Shown piece after piece: positions 59,601 to 64,000 of a DNA stretch of 64,000 nucleotides (position 1 is its first letter; every line of letters begins with the position of its first letter). The stretch covers positions 137,769,787 through 137,833,786 of the forward strand of contig OX578276.1 of NCBI GenBank assembly GCA_951217055.1, in the 5' to 3' direction. Under the pieces are notes generated by a model, which had not been told where the DNA came from, did not search any database, and saw nothing but the letters and a program-made list of their open reading frames with translations. The DNA is from Gerris lacustris. Lineage: Eukaryota > Arthropoda > Insecta > Hemiptera > Gerridae. A program made the translations under genes and the position numbers.

Positions 59601-61973
59601 TAGTCCAGTCAACGAATGCTCAAGAAGGGGTTGTAGGCAGACTTTTTGATATATTTTTGTTTTATGTGTTTAGATGTGTTTGGAGATGATTATACCGAAA
59701 GTCCCCAGCCCTAGGGTCAGTGCTAACTCCGTGGTGAGGCAAAATGTGTCCCGTTTTTTGGTATTTTGCCTATATCTGGGAAAAAGTGTGTTATAGCTAA
59801 AAAGTAGTTATGTTCAAAATAAAAGATGAATATATTCTCTACATTATAGTATATATTCTATTTTTTCGTATCTCTTATCGTTTAGGAGATACCCACTGTT
59901 GAAATTGGGACTTTTTTAAAAAAATTACATTTGCACTACGTTTTTCAAACAACTTTGTCTCCTACCTATACCAGTGGTTTTACAGTAAAACTGTACCCAA
60001 ACGAAAGTGAAGGGCAATAAATTTCCTTTAAAATGCGTATAAACATAATATTTTATCATACGTAGTTATGAAGTTATCGTAATTAACTAAAAAAAAATAA
60101 ATTTCATTATTTCCGTAGGGTTGAGATGTTAATAAATATATTGTCTTTATTTATTTTTTATTTGTTTAACCGGGGTTACAATGTTTTGATATGATGTAAA
60201 ATAAATAAAGAGTTGAGTGATACATACCAGAAATATATCAAACGCCACTACTCAGACACGATAATCACCCTTAAGCAAAATAACGTTTTGTCTAATGATC
60301 ATAACAAGTCCCAAATCATTGCCTTACTCAAGTCCTGTCTTCAGGGATATAGCGTAGTGACTGAAGTGGCTGATGGCGATGGTGATACTCTTATCGTTGC
60401 AAAAGCGATTGAAAAGAAGTAAACCAAAGTAGTAATCGTTGGAGAGGACATCGATATATTAGTAATTTGAATGGAGTTAATGGAGCCCCAACACAGCAAG
60501 AAATAATATTTATGAAGCCTAGTTGTTGAAAAAAAAGCCCTCACCTTCTCGTCCAAGGACCTACAACAACTCGGTCTTGATCACAAACTTTTCATCCATG
60601 CTTTTACTGATGTGATACGACTTCTGCAGCATATCGGAAGAGGAAAATTGGTTTTTTGAAGTTGTATAAGTAAAATGGCAGCTAACGTCTTCATGAACGA
60701 ATTTTCAACCCCAACTGAAGTAGAAAATGCAGGAAGGACGTGTTTCTTAAGGTGGTACGGTGCTCCACCCAGCAAGACATCCCTAAACTCCCACCGATAC
60801 CTCTCATTCATGAAGTCGGTTTCCAACATCAAGCTTGACATTTCAGTACCGTCGACTGAGGGTGCTGCAAAGCAGTACAGTTTGAGAGTGTATCACCGCA
60901 GCAGCAACGATGGCTAGGGCTTCCACTTCCCCCTGATCAATGGGGTTGGGAGAAAAGGTCTAACACCGGAGGAATAGAATAGCTCCATCCAATATTCACT
61001 AAGGACCTAGTAGTCCCTGAAAAAATGTTAAATATGCTGTTCTGTTAGTGTCTAAAGAGCTCCGGTGGGACTAAATATAGTTGCTGAAAGGCAGGTTTGA
61101 GCTGCTGTGCATTATTCCACAACTACCAAAGGCACTGCCTCAACGGCTTCTCCATTACAGACGAAGAAGAGACAGGATAGGCTGGCTCAATGGAGCCTCT
61201 TCGCGAACCGTTTCTTGAGTTAACCTTCTCTGACAATCCATACGAGCCAAACGTCGATGAGAAATAACCACTCCTAGGCCCCCCAGGAGTAAAAAGGGCG
61301 CCTCTTGTGTGGTTCAACTTATAATAATATTCTTGTACGACATCTTATTATTAGCTTTCCATATTCTATTCATATATTTTAAGCATTATCAATACATTAA
61401 TTGTGCATTTACTCCACTATGCATAGGTCTTCTCCTTCTCCATAACTCATATAAGCGTCATTTATCAAGTTATTCTCACGATCTTAATAATATTTAGCAT
61501 ATCATCATTTTCTATATTTTTCTCAAACTGCCATAACTTCATAACTACGTATGATAAAATATTATGTTTATACACATTTTAAAGGAAATTTATTGCCCTT
61601 TACTTTCGTTTATATACAGTTTTACTCTGAAACCACTGATATAGGCAGTAGGAGACAAAGTTGTTTGAAAAACGTAGTGCAAATGTAATTTTTTTTAAAA
61701 AGTCCCATTTTCAACAGTGGGTAGTGGGTATCTCCTTAACGGCAAGAGATACGAAAAATAGAATATATACTATAATGTAGAGAATATATTCAGCTTTTAT
61801 TTTGAACATAACTACTATTTAGCAATAACACACCGTTTCCCAGATATAGGCAAAATACCAAAAAACGGGACACATTTTCGGTATAATCATCTCCAAACAC
61901 ATCTAAACACATCCCAAAAATAAAACAAAATATATCAAAAAGTCTGCCTACAAACCTCTCTTTGACTGGACTA
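59601..61973. mobile_element. Element C: 2.37-kb transposon with ~450-bp TIRs
   Basis: The ends are TAGTCCAGTCAA (59601-59612) and TTGACTGGACTA (61962-61973). The inverted arms extend to about 60079 on the left and from about 61533 on the right, with few differences over long stretches (for example AACTACGTATGATAAAATAT at 61541 and its complement). The left arm has a ~40-bp insert near 59702-59742. A possible 3-bp target repeat TTG flanks it. The only coding relic inside is the gene wreck at 60190-61265, which is not a transposase that I recognise. So it may be a non-autonomous element or a novel cargo arrangement. Confidence 0.85.
60190..61265 (+). pseudogene. Wreck of a conserved PIN/FEN-like, Cys-rich-tailed protein
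   Basis: Pieces in order, across at least three frames: SDTYQKYIKRHYSDTIITLK; SVVTEVADGDGDTLIVAKAI (acidic D-rich block); KVVIVGEDIDILVI (a second acid block of 'V..EDiD.LvI' type); SSKDLQQLGL; LFIHAFT, whose continuation CDTTSAAYRK is in another frame after a one-base loss; TSLNSHRYLSFMKSVSN; EGAAKQYSLRVYH. The wreck ends in a Cys-rich region (YSC, GLSCC, HCLNG). I know this order from repeated, uncharacterised arthropod and cnidarian proteins; I have no name for them. Acidic blocks suggest a PIN/FEN-type nuclease fold (inference). The N-terminus is missing. At least four stops or frameshifts make it non-functional. Confidence 0.65.
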
Positions 61974-62516
61974 TTGTTTAATTGTTTAATCCGTTTTTTT
62001 AATCTGTCAAAATTGTTTTTATTTTATACTTGAATTGAAGTTTCAATTAAGCAAAAGTTAAAGAGCGCAGACGGTTCAAAATAATCTGGGGCTATCTGCG
62101 GGCCACTTTCGATAAACTATAAAAGTTTCATACAAATCAGATAAGTATTTTTGAAGCTATAGGTGTAAATTAATGTATGTTTGTGCGCAAGTGGAAGAGA
62201 AACAAATGAGTGCAGAAGGTTAAAACTTATATGGGACCAACAATTGGCTACTCATGACCTACCTCCTTTAATTTCATTATAATTGGACGTGTAGTTTTTA
62301 AGATACGTTGGTTCGCAAAAATTGAACGACAGACCGAACGACCGTAAGACAGACACGGAACCAAAAATTATCCCTGATGTCTGAAACGGATTTCTGTCTT
62401 GGAATTTTTGAAATTGGAGACCTAAAATTTTTTAGTTCTTCAGAACGATCACATAGCTTCCGTTACCTTCGGAAAGCTCGGAAGCAAAAAAAAAAAAAAT
62501 AATAATAATATTCTGT

Positions 62517-63065
62517 AAATTTGTGTGGCACACAGATTTCTTGCGTCCTATTACGTACTTTATTGATTTTATGCTTTTACAACCGATTACTGTCAAATTT
62601 ACTAAATTTGCTCCTGTTTTTTAAGAATGTCAAAATTGTTTTGAAATTTTTTTTCATGAATAAAAGTACCGGTTTTAGCAAAATTTAAAAAGCTTAGAAG
62701 GTTAAAATTAATGTGGGTCTAAGAAACTTTCGACAAACTATCTAAATTTCATAAAAATCAGATGAGTACTTTTGAAGATATAGGTGTAAATAAATGTATG
62801 TTTGTGCGCATGATTAAGAGAAACAAAGACCAACAATAAGCTAATTATGACCTACCATACAAATTTCATTAAAATCGGGCAAGCAGTTTTAAAGATATCT
62901 TGGTTCGCATAAATGGAGCGACAGACCGACAGAGATACGGAACCAAAATATTCCCTGATAACTGAAATGGATTTCTGTCTTGAATTTTTGAAATTAGAGA
63001 CAAAATATTTTCGTTCTTCAGAACGATCACATAGCTTCTGTTACTTTCGGTAAGCTCAGATGAAA
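62517..63065 (+). repeat. Family U repeat
   Basis: It begins GGCACACAGATTTCTTGCG and ends CATAGCTTCTGTTACTTTCGG then TAAGCTCAGA. It lies in tandem behind the previous copy with an A/AAT-rich joint at 62489-62510. Confidence 0.85.
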
Positions 63066-63903
63066 AATTTTAACTTATTCTTTAATTCAACATATATATG
63101 TATGTCATATATATATTGTATAGCCGGCAAAAAGATTTTAGAATGTAGTGTGGATCCTTTAGGGTTTCTACATTCTACATTATTACAAAGGGTACACATT
63201 GGACTTACTGCCAAAAGATCTTATTCAGTCTAAGCTTTTGATGGTAAATTAATATAGTATAATTGAATAATAAGATATATTGATACTCTGATTTTATATA
63301 ATTAATTAAATAAGATACTTGGGAATTTAAATTGAAAGTTTTAGGGTTTTAATTTCAGCGAAGAATATGTCCTTTTGCACAATAATATTTCACTTACATT
63401 TTTAAATTTATCTAATTTTACTTTATTTTTATACCTTAGAAAGCTATATGCCACATAATATGGTGGTGTTTGTTTTTTCTATATAGAAATAATATAATTA
63501 CGAAAAATTTTATTTATATTTGATTTTAAAAGTCAATTTTTTATTTGTTTTAATAATAAATAAGAAAAGAAACAACAAAGTGATTACTGATTAAAGCAAA
63601 ACATGGCATCTGTGACCCAGATTGCCCTTATCTGGATCATTTTAATTCTAACTCAGAAAAACACACAACACTCCTCATGCAAATTAAAAAAAACCTTTTA
63701 ACTATATTATTTGTAATAAAGATAAAATAGTGGCTAAACAATTAATTTTTTTCTGCGTCTTTCTCCAATAAATATATGTATTTAGATTATTTTTATTGTT
63801 CTTCATGGATATCTAACCCATTAAAAGAAAAGTGAAAACAGTCAAATGAGTATTTGAAGTTTAAATCATTTAAAAATAGTAAGTCCAATGTGATCTAGAT
63901 CAG
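63066..63903. other. Gene-free AT-rich DNA
   Basis: Nothing recognised. Confidence 0.5.
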
Positions 63904-64000
63904 GGGTTCCGAAACTTTTTTGGTGGCGTAAAATATGTCTTGATTTTTTCATGTAACACTGATGTTTATAAAGGAACAACCAGGGCGTTTTTACAGAACA
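63904..64000. mobile_element. Start of a hAT-type MITE, cut by window end
   Basis: CAGGGGTTCCGAAACTTTTT is a typical hAT terminal repeat. The bases before it, ATCTAGAT, would be the 8-bp target copy. The rest lies outside the window. Confidence 0.5.

Larger units (their letters stand above)
59505..62488 (+). repeat. Family U repeat split by element C
   Basis: The left end (59505-59600, GGCACATAGCTTCCTCGC) and the rest (61974-62488, closing CTTCCGTTACCTTCGG) join into a ~610-bp full-length family U copy. This fixes the borders of element C precisely and gives the best view of the family's full length. Confidence 0.85.

Overview
This 64 kb window is a gene-poor, AT-rich stretch of animal nuclear DNA, almost certainly from an arthropod and probably an insect. 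The evidence is the company of elements: a BEL/Pao LTR retrotransposon, a Penelope-like element with its GIY-YIG endonuclease, R1-type and RTE-type LINE remnants, tRNA-derived SINEs, hAT-type and foldback MITEs, and many short interspersed families. I found no host protein-coding gene, rRNA, functional tRNA or CRISPR array. Nearly all short open frames are chance or lie inside repeats.

Layout. 1-14 kb: mostly unrecognised AT-rich DNA with degenerate tRNA-like SINE heads, copies of one abundant ~0.6 kb family (here called U; ends carry CACATAGCTTCC and GGTAAGCTCGGAAGC) and a 1.3 kb TIR element (8566-9865). 14-30 kb: a palindromic MITE (family A), a 2.4 kb tandem array of ~290-430 bp modules (family T, 18.9-21.4 kb), two decayed LINE fragments (21.9-22.9 kb), family V repeats, a 10-bp minisatellite and a foldback element (29.4-30.2 kb). 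31-41 kb: family R, a ~190-bp-arm palindrome, a copia gag fragment, MITE B, a SINE with a tRNA-Met-like head, a triple nest (R inside B inside A, 38.2-39.6 kb), a 47-bp tandem repeat and a hAT MITE with a perfect 8-bp target duplication. 41.4-45.8 kb: the centrepiece, a young BEL/Pao element with identical 128-bp LTRs and an intact 1260-codon frame that lacks reverse transcriptase and RNase H, inserted in a perfect palindrome with 89-bp arms. 46-64 kb: LINE fragments, a Penelope-like element in an inverted configuration, SINEs, foldbacks and a 2.37 kb long-TIR element (59601-61973) whose cargo is the wreck of a conserved non-transposase-like gene.

The elements do not form a pathway. The window reads as layered insertions. 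Two points stand out: (i) the BEL element keeps Gag, protease and integrase in one frame while lacking the polymerase, so it could only move with help; (ii) the long-TIR element at 59.6-62.0 kb carries a gene with an acidic PIN/FEN-like signature and a Cys-rich tail, and shares its terminal TAGTCCAG with the unrelated palindromic MITE family A. Family names U, T, V, R, W, A, B, C and D are labels for this window only.
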